Of a stretch of 64,000 nucleotides of DNA, positions 41,125 through 50,202 are shown one piece after another. Made by a program: the position numbers and the translations under genes. This DNA is from SIG307 sp964609025 (GTDB lineage Bacteria; Bacillota; Clostridia; Lachnospirales; Lachnospiraceae). Location of the stretch: the NCBI GenBank assembly GCA_964609025.1, contig CAZSQM010000001.1:205987-269986 (forward strand), written 5' to 3'. The number at the start of each line of letters is the position of its first letter. Within the stretch, counting starts at the first letter, position 1. The notes under the pieces are model-generated. The model was not told where the DNA came from and searched no databases. It worked only from the letters and a program-made list of their open reading frames with translations.

Positions 41125-41664
41125 CTAAGCCATATAATTCCGCTTATTCTTCGCTTCCTCCAATGCTTTCCGCTCTTCCTCCGAAAGCACTACAAAGGAT
41201 TCTCCCTTAATAATTTCCTTAATATAAGTATAACAGCCTTCTCTTGTATGAACCGACGTTAAAATGTAACCGCTGTTTTTATCATCCAGCATTGCAAGTG
41301 AAAAGCTTAACTTTCCTCCCATTTCCTTAAATGCGTCGTATTTGATAATACTCATCTTCTGATAGGACGTCAGCAATGTTTCACATGCAATATTCAGCTT
41401 TCCGGACATATACTCAATATCGGTTTTCATCTTGTCAATATCCTTGAACCTTGAAAGAACCGAACTCTCCAAATCCTTTCCGCTTGCGCCTTTCATAAAT
41501 GCTGCATACTTCCTGTTTAATTTATTTATTTTAACCATTGAGATAATCAAAAGAACTGCCAGTACAAATACCATGATTATTGCAGAAATCCCGATAATCA
41601 TTGAAAACCGCAGTGCGGCAGCTTCTTCTATCTTATGTCCCATTACAACTACACTTTCCTTCAT
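41125..41664 (-). CDS. DUF4446 family membrane protein
   Basis: 179 residues: one membrane helix (about 21-44, MIIGISAIIMVFVLAVLLIISM), a basic/coiled-coil stretch (about 45-90), then a compact domain beginning about 105 (KYDAFKEMGGKLSFSLAMLDD) and containing GYILTSVHTREGCYTYIKEI. The domain and its place right after parB on the same strand are typical of the DUF4446 family in Clostridia. Function unknown; a link to chromosome segregation or sporulation is suggested only by conserved gene order. Confidence 0.75.
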   Translation of the reverse strand: MKESVVVMGHKIEEAAALRFSMIIGISAIIMVFVLAVLLIISMVKINKLNRKYAAFMKGASGKDLESSVLSRFKDIDKMKTDIEYMSGKLNIACETLLTSYQKMSIIKYDAFKEMGGKLSFSLAMLDDKNSGYILTSVHTREGCYTYIKEIIKGESFVVLSEEERKALEEAKNKRNYMA

Positions 41665-41678
41665 CTTTCTTTATCTCC

Positions 41679-42569
41679 TTACTTTAAACGGTTCATCATA
41701 TCAATAATCCGTTCCAGTTCCTCTAAAGAATAATATTCAATCTCAATTTTTCCTTTATTCTTTGCCTTCTTCTTAATTTCTACCTTTGTTCCAAGGATAT
41801 CCTTCATGCGGTTTTCAATATCCCGATAAATCAAAGTATCATCCTGTGCTTTTTCTTCCTTCGGTTCTTCCGGCGTTTCTGCTTTTGCCAAAGTACGTTT
41901 CACCAGATTTTCGGTTTCGCGTACGCTTAATTTTTCATCAAAAACACGCATTGCCAAAACATGCTGCTGCTCTTTGTCCGTAATTGCAAGAAGGGCACGC
42001 GCATGTCCGCCGGTCAGCATATTATCAATTAACATTTGCTGTACTCTTTCGTCCAGCTTCAGCAGACGCATGGAATTCGTTATCGTAACACGATTCTTTG
42101 CCACCTTCTCCGCTAATTCATCCTGTTTTAAATGATATTCCTGAATCAACCGGCTGTATGCCTGAGCCTCTTCAATCGGATTCAAGTCTTCCCTCTGAAT
42201 ATTTTCAATCAATGCAATCGCAAAAATATCCTCCGGCGCAAACTCCTTTATAATAACCGGTACTTCCAATAAACCGGCTTTTCTCGCGGCTCTCCATCTT
42301 CTCTCGCCGGCAATAATCTCATACCGTTTTCCCTTTTTCTGAACCACAATCGGTTGAATAATGCCGTACTGCTTAATGGAATCCGCTAATTCCTGAAGGG
42401 CGTCCTCATCAAAATTTCTGCGTGGCTGCGCTCTGTTTGGTTCAATCTCTGAAAGGCGAAGCAATGTTTCACGTGAAACATCTTCTTTCTTTTCCTCTGC
42501 AACTGTTTCCTCTATTCCAAACATTCCTTCCAGACCGTTTCCCAATGCCGGTTTTTTCTTTCCTGCCAT
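41679..42569 (-). CDS. parB: chromosome partitioning protein ParB (Spo0J)
   Basis: 296-residue parS-binding CTP-dependent clamp. N-terminal box (LSEIEPNRAQPRRNFDEDAL, about 39-58), the CTP-binding region with GERRWRAARKAGL (about 87-99) and ENIQREDLNPIEEA (about 117-130), the parS-reading HTH (LKQDELAEKVAKNRVTITNS, about 145-164) and a C-terminal dimerisation helix. A parS site (42465-42480) lies inside its own coding sequence, as in Bacillus. It follows parA by 15 bases, and with ParA it should segregate the origin region. Expression from the parA promoter is expected. Confidence 0.95.
   Translation of the reverse strand: MAGKKKPALGNGLEGMFGIEETVAEEKKEDVSRETLLRLSEIEPNRAQPRRNFDEDALQELADSIKQYGIIQPIVVQKKGKRYEIIAGERRWRAARKAGLLEVPVIIKEFAPEDIFAIALIENIQREDLNPIEEAQAYSRLIQEYHLKQDELAEKVAKNRVTITNSMRLLKLDERVQQMLIDNMLTGGHARALLAITDKEQQHVLAMRVFDEKLSVRETENLVKRTLAKAETPEEPKEEKAQDDTLIYRDIENRMKDILGTKVEIKKKAKNKGKIEIEYYSLEELERIIDMMNRLK
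42465..42480. promoter_or_regulatory. parS site inside parB
   Basis: Perfect palindrome TGTTTCACGTGAAACA, the consensus ParB-binding centromere site. It is translated as part of the ParB N-terminal region. Confidence 0.93.
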
Positions 42570-42584
42570 ATTCGTAGTTCCTCC

Positions 42585-43367
42585 TTAATATTGATACCAT
42601 ACCCGCATATCGCGTTCAATTACTTCCTCGGCAAGTGCGCGGTATCCTTCCGCACCGTTACATTTAGAATCATACAAAATAATCGGCAAACCATGACTCG
42701 GTGCCTCTGCAAGTTTTACATTACGCGGAATAATGGATTTATAAATGTTCTCTTTCAAATTTTTTCTTACGTTCTCCACTACCTGAAGGGAAAGATTCGT
42801 ACGCGAATCAAACATTGTAAACACAACTCCCTCCATTTCAAGCTCCGGATTCAGTCTTTTCTTTACAAGTTCAATCGTATGTACTAACTGGGACAAACCC
42901 TCCAAAGCATAATACTCACACTGTATCGGAACAAGCACCGTATCTGCTGTTGTCATCGCATTGACCGTCAAAGTATTCAAAGACGGCGGGCAATCTATTA
43001 TGATATAATCATATTCTTCCTTTACCTTGTCGATATGACCTTTTAAAATGTATTCTTTCTTTTCCAAACCAATCAGCTCGATTTCGGCAGCCGCAAGGTC
43101 CACATTGGAAGGCAGTACTTTCACGCCGTCCATTACGCTCTTCGTAATGCACTCGTCCAACTCACATTCTCCGATAATCAAATCGTATACGGTCTTTTTA
43201 CATTTCTTTTTATTGATTCCAAGCCCGCTTGTCATATTTCCCTGTGGGTCAATATCGACCGCCAACACCTTTTTTCCTTTTTCGGCAAGACAAGCGGCAA
43301 GATTGATTGCCGTAGTTGTTTTACCTACACCGCCTTTTTGATTTGCAACAGCGATTGCTCGTCCCAT
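42585..43367 (-). CDS. parA: chromosome partitioning ATPase ParA (Soj)
   Basis: 260-residue Walker-type ATPase that works with ParB in origin segregation. Start 43367 is chosen because ParA proteins begin (M)GRAIAVANQKGGVGKTT; the frame is open further but without support. Deviant Walker A KGGVGKTT (about 11-18), Walker A' LAVDIDPQGN (about 37-46) and Walker B IIIDCPPSLNTLTVNA (about 114-129) are all intact. Length matches the short chromosomal Soj type without an N-terminal HTH. The transcript probably starts near 43787 (TATAAT 43799-43794), giving a leader of about 420 nt filled with tandem palindromic repeats. Confidence 0.95.
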   Translation of the reverse strand: MGRAIAVANQKGGVGKTTTAINLAACLAEKGKKVLAVDIDPQGNMTSGLGINKKKCKKTVYDLIIGECELDECITKSVMDGVKVLPSNVDLAAAEIELIGLEKKEYILKGHIDKVKEEYDYIIIDCPPSLNTLTVNAMTTADTVLVPIQCEYYALEGLSQLVHTIELVKKRLNPELEMEGVVFTMFDSRTNLSLQVVENVRKNLKENIYKSIIPRNVKLAEAPSHGLPIILYDSKCNGAEGYRALAEEVIERDMRVWYQY

Positions 43368-43427
43368 ACTGTACTGTCTACCTTTCTGAATCTTATTTTT
43401 GCACCTGCTCATCCTTTGCTCCACCCT

Positions 43428-43792
43428 TTGCTCCGAACCTTTCTTCGCAAAGGAGTGTTTTGCTCTCGCATCGAACCCCTACTCTCTGCAAAATGCAAGC
43501 ATTTTTCGTGAGTGTGGTTCTTGCTCCGAACCTTTCTTCGCAAAGGCAATGTTTTAAAAAGCTCCACTTTTTAAAACTCGCTGGCGCTCTCGCATCGAAC
43601 CCCTACTCTCTGCAAAATGCAAGCATTTTTCGAGAGTGTGGTTCTTGCTCCGAACCTTTCTTCGCAAAGGCAATGTTTTAAAAAGCTCCGCTTTTTAAAA
43701 CTCGCTGGCGCTCTCGCATCAAACCCCTACTCTCTGCAAAATGCAAGCATTTTTCGAGAGTAGGGGTTCGATGCTCGTTTTGCCTTTGCGAA
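43428..43792. repeat. tandem array of nested palindromes in the parA leader
   Basis: Three units beginning TTGCTCCGAACCTTTCTTCG at 43428, 43521 and 43645 (period 93, then 124). Unit 1 lacks a 31-base insert. Each full unit has CCTTT/AAAGG, TTTTAAAAAG/CTTTTTAAAA and an ACTCTC-AAAATGC/GCATTTT-GAGAGT hairpin. The last unit continues (GAGAGTAGGGGTTCGATGC, then TTGCCTTTGCGAA) so that it pairs with upstream unit sequence over a much longer stem. No ORF of substance. Probably transcribed as part of the parA leader. Confidence 0.85.
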
Positions 43793-43793
43793 C

Positions 43794-43822
43794 ATTATAC
43801 CATATTTTTAGAGAAATAGCTA
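43794..43822 (-). promoter_or_regulatory. probable parA promoter
   Basis: Minus-strand TATAAT (43799-43794) with a weak -35 TAGCTA 17 bases upstream (43822-43817). It abuts the parS site at 43829-43844, so ParB binding could affect it. Confidence 0.5.
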
Positions 43823-43828
43823 TATAAA

Positions 43829-43844
43829 TGTTTCACGTGAAACA
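43829..43844. promoter_or_regulatory. parS site upstream of parA
   Basis: Perfect palindrome TGTTTCACGTGAAACA between the parA promoter and the response-regulator gene. Confidence 0.93.
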
Positions 43845-43860
43845 ACTCATTTTTTGGAAA

Positions 43861-43876
43861 TGTTCCACGTGAAACA
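43861..43876. promoter_or_regulatory. second parS site upstream of parA
   Basis: TGTTCCACGTGAAACA, identical to the Bacillus parS core, 16 bases from the previous site and 2 bases from the response-regulator stop. Confidence 0.93.
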
Positions 43877-43878
43877 TT

Positions 43879-44535
43879 TTATTTCAGTTCCACAAAGTTA
43901 TGCTTTATTGCATAGATTGCTGCCTGCGTCCGGTCTGCAACTCCGATTTTTTTGAATATATTTGATACATGGTTTTTTACGGTTTTTTCACTGAGCTTTA
44001 GGTGGGCTGCGATTTCCTTGTTATAAAGTCCCTCCGCCAAAAAGCATAACACTTCTATTTCTCTTGCCGATAATACTTTTTCTTTATTGCGTGCTTCCTG
44101 CTGTAATTCCTTCATATAGTTTCTTTCTTTTAACAACGGTGTCAAAGAAGCATCAATATAATTTTCTCCGTTATAAATCGTGTAAATCGCAGTTTTTAAA
44201 ATAGAAGATTCCGAATCCTTCAGAACATATCCCGCAACACCTATTTCTTCTGCACGGAACAGATATTCCACCTCATTATGAATCGTCAGAATCAATACCT
44301 TTTGTTTACTGCCCATCTCACGGAGTTTTTCCAATACCTGCAAACCATTCATTATCGGCATATCAATATCCAGTAAAACCACATCCGGCTTTAAACTTTT
44401 AATCAATTCCAGACATTTTTTCCCGTCCCCGGCTTCTCCGATTACCTTAATATCCCCGTCTAACTCCAATAGCTGTTTTATCCCCTCACGAACCATCGAA
44501 TGGTCGTCCACAAGTAACACATTGATTTTACCCAT
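43879..44535 (-). CDS. degU: DegU-like response regulator (NarL/LuxR type)
   Basis: 218-residue two-component regulator. The receiver domain (about 4-120) has the acidic pocket D10-D11, the phospho-acceptor D56 in VVLLDIDMPIMNG, Thr in ILTIHN and Lys in YVLKDSES. The LuxR-type HTH (about 152-214) reads VLSAREIEVLCFLAEGLYNKEIA and SEKTVKNHVSNIFKKIGV. The gene overlaps the upstream kinase gene by 8 bases. Order and domain types match DegS-DegU, although orthology needs a tree. Targets cannot be read from the window. Two parS sites lie right after its stop. Confidence 0.85.
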   Translation of the reverse strand: MGKINVLLVDDHSMVREGIKQLLELDGDIKVIGEAGDGKKCLELIKSLKPDVVLLDIDMPIMNGLQVLEKLREMGSKQKVLILTIHNEVEYLFRAEEIGVAGYVLKDSESSILKTAIYTIYNGENYIDASLTPLLKERNYMKELQQEARNKEKVLSAREIEVLCFLAEGLYNKEIAAHLKLSEKTVKNHVSNIFKKIGVADRTQAAIYAIKHNFVELK

Positions 44536-45604
44536 TCATCTCCTCCTTCTCTGTTTTTAACGGAACCTCTACCATAATTGTTGTTCCGTTTCCGATTGCT
44601 GATTCAATGGATACTGTTCCGCCAAGCAATCCTGCACGTTCCCGCATCATAGAAAGTCCAAATCCATGAAGCTCGTTTTCTTTTTTTACTTCCGGCTGAA
44701 CTTCTGTATCAAACCCAATACCATTATCTTTTATTTTTAAAAGTGCCCTTTCTTTTTCATAGGAAAGCAAAATATCAATTTCGGAGGCTTTTGCATGTTT
44801 TATTACATTGCTGCATGCTTCCTGAATAATCCGGTACAAAGTCACCTTCCATATCGGAAGCAAATCCGGCGGTTCTTCCGAATCTATCCGGAAGTTTACT
44901 TTTATATCATAATTTTTTTGCAGTTGCAAACAATAGGAATCAATCGTAACCGCTAACCCAAGATTATTCAAAGACATCGGACGGAGATCATAAATAATTT
45001 CCCTCATTCCGTTTATAATCGTTTTTATTGTTTCAATCATTGTCTGAAGCTCTAACTTCACCCGTACCGTGTCAATATCCATCAATCTCATGCAGAATTC
45101 GGTTTTGTGTACCAGACTTGTTAAGCTCTGTACCGAAGAATCATGTAAATCTCTTGCAATCCGATTGCGGTCATACTCCTGCGTTTCTAAAATATGCAGA
45201 CTTCTGACGCCGGTTTCTTCCATCCTTACCGGAGAAGAAACCGGTGGTTCCGGTATTTCGCAGATCATATTTTTCAAAGCTTGCAACTGTTCTTTATGGT
45301 ATTGATACCGTTCGAGCTTTTCCTTCAGTTTTGGGAGCTCATCCTTCAATTCTTCCGCTTCCCGGAGCAGGCTTTTTCTTTCCTCTTCTTCTTCATATAC
45401 ACCCACCGGAGAAAAAAAATTGATATTTACATCCTGCTTTTTTTCTAACTCCTGTAAGGTATACTCTACTTCCCGCGATTTCTGCTCCACGTTTTGAATT
45501 GCTTCCATCATTTTTGTAAGTTCTTCTTCATTCTCGGACTCTAACAAATCTAAAAACCGAGCCGCTTCTTCGACTGTAAACTTTTCTTCGTTCCTCATGG
45601 ACAC
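44528..45604 (-). CDS. degS: DegS-like sensor histidine kinase
   Basis: 358-residue soluble kinase without membrane helices. Long coiled coil with acidic stretches (about 10-115), as in the DegS sensor domain; HisKA_3 dimerisation domain with the phospho-accepting H154 in RIARDLHDSSVQSL; ATP-binding domain (about 250-350) with IIQEACSNVIKHAKAS (N box), IKDNGIGFD (G1) and GFGLSMMRERAGLLGG (G2). All catalytic motifs are intact. It overlaps the regulator gene, and AGGAGGT precedes the ATG. Cytoplasmic sensing, as for DegS, is inferred. Confidence 0.85.
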   Translation of the reverse strand: MSMRNEEKFTVEEAARFLDLLESENEEELTKMMEAIQNVEQKSREVEYTLQELEKKQDVNINFFSPVGVYEEEEERKSLLREAEELKDELPKLKEKLERYQYHKEQLQALKNMICEIPEPPVSSPVRMEETGVRSLHILETQEYDRNRIARDLHDSSVQSLTSLVHKTEFCMRLMDIDTVRVKLELQTMIETIKTIINGMREIIYDLRPMSLNNLGLAVTIDSYCLQLQKNYDIKVNFRIDSEEPPDLLPIWKVTLYRIIQEACSNVIKHAKASEIDILLSYEKERALLKIKDNGIGFDTEVQPEVKKENELHGFGLSMMRERAGLLGGTVSIESAIGNGTTIMVEVPLKTEKEEMNG

Positions 45605-45689
45605 CTCCTATTTTCGGATGAAATAAAAGTCTTGCTCTCGAAACTCTCTGCCGCAATTCGTTACGGCACACTGTCTGCTTACAATAAAC

Positions 45690-46166
45690 TTACGAAGTGT
45701 GATTCTGACAAGCTTTGCAAATACTGTTCTGCCGGATTTCCATGACCGTATGCTCCACGTTTGCTTCCACATAGGTTTCACCGGTAGGACGAAAGCCTAT
45801 CTTCTCATAAAATTTAATTGCATGGGGCTGGGAACCTACAATCACGCGTTCTGCGCCCATCATCAATCCTTTATCCACAAGCATCCGCACTATAAAATCT
45901 CCGTAGCCCTGTCCCCGCTCTTCTTTCTTTACGGCAATCCGTCCGATTTTAAAATCCTCCCCCTCACCGGTTTTATAAAGTCTGCCGACAGCAACCGGTA
46001 TTGTTCTGTTAATATCTTTATATACAACTGCCTGTACCGCAGTTTCATCCGTTTCATCGAAGATAATATCTTCTTGGAAGCCCTGTTCCTTTGCAAAAAC
46101 TTCCATACGAATCGATCTGATTTCTTCTACATGATCCAGTCCCAAATAATATCTTCCGCAAATCAT
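45690..46166 (-). CDS. GNAT-family N-acetyltransferase
   Basis: 158-residue acetyl-CoA-dependent acyltransferase. Motif A of the GNAT fold is visible: FKIGRIAVKKEERGQGYGDFIV (about 71-92) with the pyrophosphate-binding RGQGYG, then motif B AIKFYEKIGFRPTGETYVEA (about 117-136). AAAGGA stands before ATG 46166. It lies 16 bases after rsmG on the same strand and is probably the last gene of the mnmE-mnmG-rsmG transcript. The substrate is unknown. Confidence 0.85.
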   Translation of the reverse strand: MICGRYYLGLDHVEEIRSIRMEVFAKEQGFQEDIIFDETDETAVQAVVYKDINRTIPVAVGRLYKTGEGEDFKIGRIAVKKEERGQGYGDFIVRMLVDKGLMMGAERVIVGSQPHAIKFYEKIGFRPTGETYVEANVEHTVMEIRQNSICKACQNHTS

Positions 46167-46182
46167 TTTCTTTTCCTTTCTT

Positions 46183-46899
46183 CTACAACGGTTGTTTTAA
46201 CGGCTTTCCCTGTCCCCGCGGATACTTCTCGGGCGTTTTTTTCTCCTTTTTGATTAAGACAAAGGTTCTTGCGATTTCCGTATCCGGCAGATATGCCTGC
46301 TCTGCTTTTATAAATCTTCCGCCAAGCGTCGTCACCGCATTTTTTGCTTCTCTGCATTCTTCCCCACAGTCTCCCGCTTTGTAGGAAATAAACAAACCGC
46401 CCGGCTTTACAAACGGAATACAAAACTCCGACAAAGTAGAAAGCCTCGCTACCGCTCTGGATACACAGTAGTCAAACTGTTCCCGGTACTCCGCCTTTCG
46501 CGCGGCTTCCTCCGCTCTGGCATGTACGGCGGTTACTTTTTTTAAATCCAACAGTTCAATGACGCGGTTTAAAAAAGAAACTCTCTTATTTAAAGAATCC
46601 ATCAGTACAAACTCTGCGTCCGGGAACGCAATTTTAAGCGGTATTCCGGGAAAGCCCGCTCCCGTACCGAGATCCAGTATTCTTTTTCCGTTAATATCCT
46701 TTACACTGTGAATCAAAAACAGGCTGTCCAAAAAATGCTTGCAAAGGACTTCTTCATATTCCGTAATTGCGGTCAGATTCATCACTTCATTCTGTGCAAT
46801 CAGGTAATCGTAATAAGCCTCAAACTGCTCCTGCTGCCTTTTACTTAGTACAATGCCCAGCTTTTCCGCACCTGACAAGAGTATTGTATTATCCCGCAT
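46183..46899 (-). CDS. rsmG: 16S rRNA (guanine527-N7)-methyltransferase RsmG
   Basis: 238-residue AdoMet-dependent methyltransferase that modifies G527 in the decoding region of 16S rRNA. The AdoMet motif ILDLGTGAGFPGIPLKI (about 70-86), the acidic FVLMDSLNKRVSFL (about 92-105) and the later FDYCVSRAVA (about 140-149) are all characteristic. AGGAGG lies before ATG. It follows mnmG by 44 bases, in the order conserved near Firmicutes origins. The C-terminal 20 residues are Lys/Pro-rich. Confidence 0.95.
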   Translation of the reverse strand: MRDNTILLSGAEKLGIVLSKRQQEQFEAYYDYLIAQNEVMNLTAITEYEEVLCKHFLDSLFLIHSVKDINGKRILDLGTGAGFPGIPLKIAFPDAEFVLMDSLNKRVSFLNRVIELLDLKKVTAVHARAEEAARKAEYREQFDYCVSRAVARLSTLSEFCIPFVKPGGLFISYKAGDCGEECREAKNAVTTLGGRFIKAEQAYLPDTEIARTFVLIKKEKKTPEKYPRGQGKPLKQPL

Positions 46900-46943
46900 A
46901 GTTCCTCCTTACCATGAACAGTTTTTACGGAGCGCCGCATTAT

Positions 46944-48812
46944 CTATCGTCCGAGATACACCAACAATACCGAGATATCTGCCGGAGAAACACCGGAAAT
47001 TCTCGAGGCCTGTCCCACATTTTCCGGACGTACCTGCTTTAACTTCTGCCTTGCTTCAATCCGGATGGAAGGGATTGCATCATAATCAATATCTGCCGGT
47101 ATTTTTTTATGCTCCATCTTTTTAAACTGTGCTACCTGACTCATCTGGCGCTTAATATAACCTTCGTATTTCAGCTCGATTTCTACCTGCTCGGTCACTT
47201 CCTCCGGGAGCTTCGGACGATCCCCGTCTATCGGTGCCAGCGCATCGTAGGAAAGCTCCGGTCTTGTAATCAGCTCCGCTAAGGTAGTGCCCGACTTTAA
47301 CGGCGTACTTTCCAAGGAAGTTAACAGTTCCTGCACTTTTGCCGTCGCACCGATTGTTACCGCCTTTACGCGTGCAATTTCTTTTTCGATATTTTCTCTT
47401 TTCTGTTCCAGCTTCCGATAGCGTTCTTCGTCAATCAGACCGATTTCATATCCGTATTTTGTTAAACGGAGGTCTGCATTATCCTGCCTGAGAATCAAAC
47501 GATACTCCGCGCGGGAAGTCATCATCCGGTACGGTTCGTGGGTTTCCTTCGTAACCAGATCATCAATCAAAACTCCGATGTAGGCTTCCGAACGGTCTAA
47601 CACCAACGGCTCTTTTCCCTGTAATTTTCTCGCCGCATTGATACCGGCGATTAAACCCTGCGCTGCGGCTTCCTCATAGCCGGAGCTTCCGTTAAACTGT
47701 CCGCCGCTGAACAGTCCGCTTATCTTTTTAAACTCCAGACTTGCCTTCAACTGCATCGGATTAATGCAGTCATATTCTATGGCATAGGCATTTTTTACAA
47801 TTTTTGCATGCTCCATTCCCTTAATGGAACGGTACATGGCAACCTGGACATCCTCCGGCAAAGAACTGGACATTCCGGCAATATACATCTCATTCGTATA
47901 ATTACCCTCCGGTTCAATAAAAATCTGATGTCTGTCCTTATCCGCAAACTTCATTACCTTATCTTCAATAGACGGACAATAGCGGGGACCCGTTCCGTGA
48001 ATCACACCGGAATACAACGGAGAACGGTCAATGTTCTTCTTTATAATATCATGCGTTTCTTCGTTTGTATAGGCAAGCCAGCAGGAAACTTGCGGTTTTG
48101 TAAGAGTTTTCGGGTCCGTGGTAAAGGAAAACGGCACCACTTTTTCATCGCCGAACTGTTCCTCCATTACGGAAAAATCAATAGAACGCTTATCAATACG
48201 CGCCGGCGTACCGGTCTTAAAACGATACATCTCGATTCCGTGCGCCACCAGACTTTCCGTTAAATGGTTTGCCGCAGGCAGCCCGTTAGGTCCCGTATAT
48301 TGACTGACTTCACCGTAAATGCAGCGCGCCTTTAAATAAACGCCAGTACAAAGAACTGCCGCGCGGCACGGATAAACCGCACCCGATACGGTCTTTACTC
48401 CGGTGATACAATCGTTTTCGGTAATAATTTCCGATACCTCCGCCTGCTTAATCGTCAGATTTTCGGTATTTTCTAACACCCTTCGCATCTCGTTTGAATA
48501 GTTCTGCTTATCCGCCTGTGCGCGGAGGGAATGTACCGCAGGACCTTTGGAACGATTCAGCATTTTTGACTGAATATAAGTTTTGTCGATGTTCTTTCCC
48601 ATTTCACCGCCGAGAGCATCTATTTCCCTTACAAGATGTCCCTTGGAAGTACCGCCGATGTTCGGATTGCACGGCATAAGCGCAATACTGTCCGTACTGA
48701 CCGTAAATAAAATCGTGCGAAAAGACAGTCTGGCACAGGCAAGCGCTGCCTCGCAGCCTGCATGTCCCGCACCGACTACCGCAATATCATAGTCTTCATA
48801 AATCGTTTCCAT
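46944..48812 (-). CDS. mnmG: tRNA uridine 5-carboxymethylaminomethyl modification enzyme MnmG
   Basis: 622-residue FAD protein that with MnmE installs (carboxymethyl)aminomethyl groups on U34 of certain tRNAs. The N-terminal FAD-binding VVGAGHAGCEAALACARL (about 12-29), the NPNIGGTSKGHLVREIDALGG family signature (about 49-69, read in two parts), GTPARIDKRSID and the C-terminal GISRISGVSPADISVLLVYL-type block (ending SRISGVSPADISVLLVYLGR) are present. Full length for the family. It follows mnmE by 19 bases in the conserved origin operon. Confidence 0.96.
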   Translation of the reverse strand: METIYEDYDIAVVGAGHAGCEAALACARLSFRTILFTVSTDSIALMPCNPNIGGTSKGHLVREIDALGGEMGKNIDKTYIQSKMLNRSKGPAVHSLRAQADKQNYSNEMRRVLENTENLTIKQAEVSEIITENDCITGVKTVSGAVYPCRAAVLCTGVYLKARCIYGEVSQYTGPNGLPAANHLTESLVAHGIEMYRFKTGTPARIDKRSIDFSVMEEQFGDEKVVPFSFTTDPKTLTKPQVSCWLAYTNEETHDIIKKNIDRSPLYSGVIHGTGPRYCPSIEDKVMKFADKDRHQIFIEPEGNYTNEMYIAGMSSSLPEDVQVAMYRSIKGMEHAKIVKNAYAIEYDCINPMQLKASLEFKKISGLFSGGQFNGSSGYEEAAAQGLIAGINAARKLQGKEPLVLDRSEAYIGVLIDDLVTKETHEPYRMMTSRAEYRLILRQDNADLRLTKYGYEIGLIDEERYRKLEQKRENIEKEIARVKAVTIGATAKVQELLTSLESTPLKSGTTLAELITRPELSYDALAPIDGDRPKLPEEVTEQVEIELKYEGYIKRQMSQVAQFKKMEHKKIPADIDYDAIPSIRIEARQKLKQVRPENVGQASRISGVSPADISVLLVYLGR

Positions 48813-48831
48813 ATGTTTCCCCCTGACCTTT

Positions 48832-50202
48832 TTACTTACCCATACAAAATTCGCGGAATATCGTATTTACCAAGTCTTCGTCAACCGACTCGCCTGTAAT
48901 TTCACCAAGACTTTCATAGCCCTGCATTAAATCAATGGAATAAAAATCCTCCGGAAGCCCCGCTTCTATACTTTGCAGTACCTGCCCCATTGCTTCGTAG
49001 GCCCTTTGGAGCGCCTGCTTCTGACGTTCGCCGGTAATGTAAAGCTCCTCGTTATAGGAAAGCTCTTTTTTAAAAAACATCTGCTCAATAGTATCGTAAA
49101 GTTCTTCCAGACCGCTTTTGTTTTTTGCGGAAATACAAAGTACCTTCTGTCCCGTCAGCTGCTCCAGCGCAGAGGTATCCGGTGCTTCGCACAAATCAAT
49201 CTTATTTAGTAAAATAATTGATTTTTTATGAGCAATCAGGGAAAGAATTTCTTTTTCCTCCTCCTTCACCTGCTCCGTAGCATCGGCAAGATACAAAATC
49301 AAATCTGCGTCCTCAGCCGCTTTTTTTGCCTTTTCTACACCGATTTTTTCTACCACATCCTCTGTGGAACGGATGCCTGCGGTATCAATGAGGGAAAGTG
49401 CAATACCGCGCACCGTCACGGTTTCCTCTATCGTATCACGGGTAGTTCCCGCAATATCGGTTACAATAGCACGTTCCTCTCCGGCAAATAAATTCAAAAG
49501 AGAGGACTTTCCTACATTCGGTCTTCCTAAAATAACGGTACGGATTCCTTCCCTCAGCATTCTTCCGTTCTCTGCGGAAGAAATTAACTGTGCCAAACGC
49601 TCTCTGATTTCTATTATACTTTTTTTTAGCTCATTTGTAAAACCTTCTAAAGAAATATGTTCCGGATCATCTAAAGCTGCCTCGATAAATGCGGTATGAT
49701 GTATCATTTTTTCTCTTAGTTCGGAAATTTCCTTTAATACATTCCCCTGTAACTGTGCCAGGGAATTTTTTAACGCCAAATCACTCTTTGCCCGGATGAC
49801 CTCCATTACCGCTTCCGCTTTTGACAAATCGATTCTGCCGTTTAAAAAGGCACGTTTTGTAAACTCGCCTGCCTCTGCAAGACGAACTCCCTGCTTTAAT
49901 ACGGTCCGCAATACTTTCTTTGTTACAAGACTTCCGCCGTGGCAATTAATTTCCGCAACGTCTTCCGCGGTATAGGTATGGGGTGCCCGCATAACGGAAA
50001 CTAAAACCTCATCGACCGTTTCTTCGCCGTCCTTGATAAACCCGTAATGAATGGTATGCGTTTTTTGCTCCGAGAGTTTTTTTCCGGATTTTTTTGCAGA
50101 GAAAATCCGGTCCATTACTTCAAATGTTTCCGGTCCGCTTACCCGGATAATACTAATACCGGAATTACTTAATCCGGTTGAAATTGCAGCAATCGTATCC
50201 AC
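48832..50202 (-). CDS. mnmE: tRNA modification GTPase MnmE
   Basis: 456-residue GTPase partner of MnmG. N-terminal folate-binding domain (about 1-118), helical domain interrupted by the G domain: G1 GRPNVGKSSLLN (about 226-237), G2 region TDIAGTTRDTIEE, G3 DTAGI, G4 NKID. The C-terminus is FCMGK, matching the catalytic C(I/V/L/M)GK motif. The ATG is 114 bases after the khpB stop, a larger gap than elsewhere in the operon, so an internal promoter is possible. All expected motifs are intact. Confidence 0.96.
   Translation of the reverse strand: MDTIAAISTGLSNSGISIIRVSGPETFEVMDRIFSAKKSGKKLSEQKTHTIHYGFIKDGEETVDEVLVSVMRAPHTYTAEDVAEINCHGGSLVTKKVLRTVLKQGVRLAEAGEFTKRAFLNGRIDLSKAEAVMEVIRAKSDLALKNSLAQLQGNVLKEISELREKMIHHTAFIEAALDDPEHISLEGFTNELKKSIIEIRERLAQLISSAENGRMLREGIRTVILGRPNVGKSSLLNLFAGEERAIVTDIAGTTRDTIEETVTVRGIALSLIDTAGIRSTEDVVEKIGVEKAKKAAEDADLILYLADATEQVKEEEKEILSLIAHKKSIILLNKIDLCEAPDTSALEQLTGQKVLCISAKNKSGLEELYDTIEQMFFKKELSYNEELYITGERQKQALQRAYEAMGQVLQSIEAGLPEDFYSIDLMQGYESLGEITGESVDEDLVNTIFREFCMGK

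Noticed and set aside
43428..43792. Possible CRISPR array
   Set aside because: Units are 93-124 bp, themselves palindromic, and no unique spacers of even length separate them; no cas genes are nearby.
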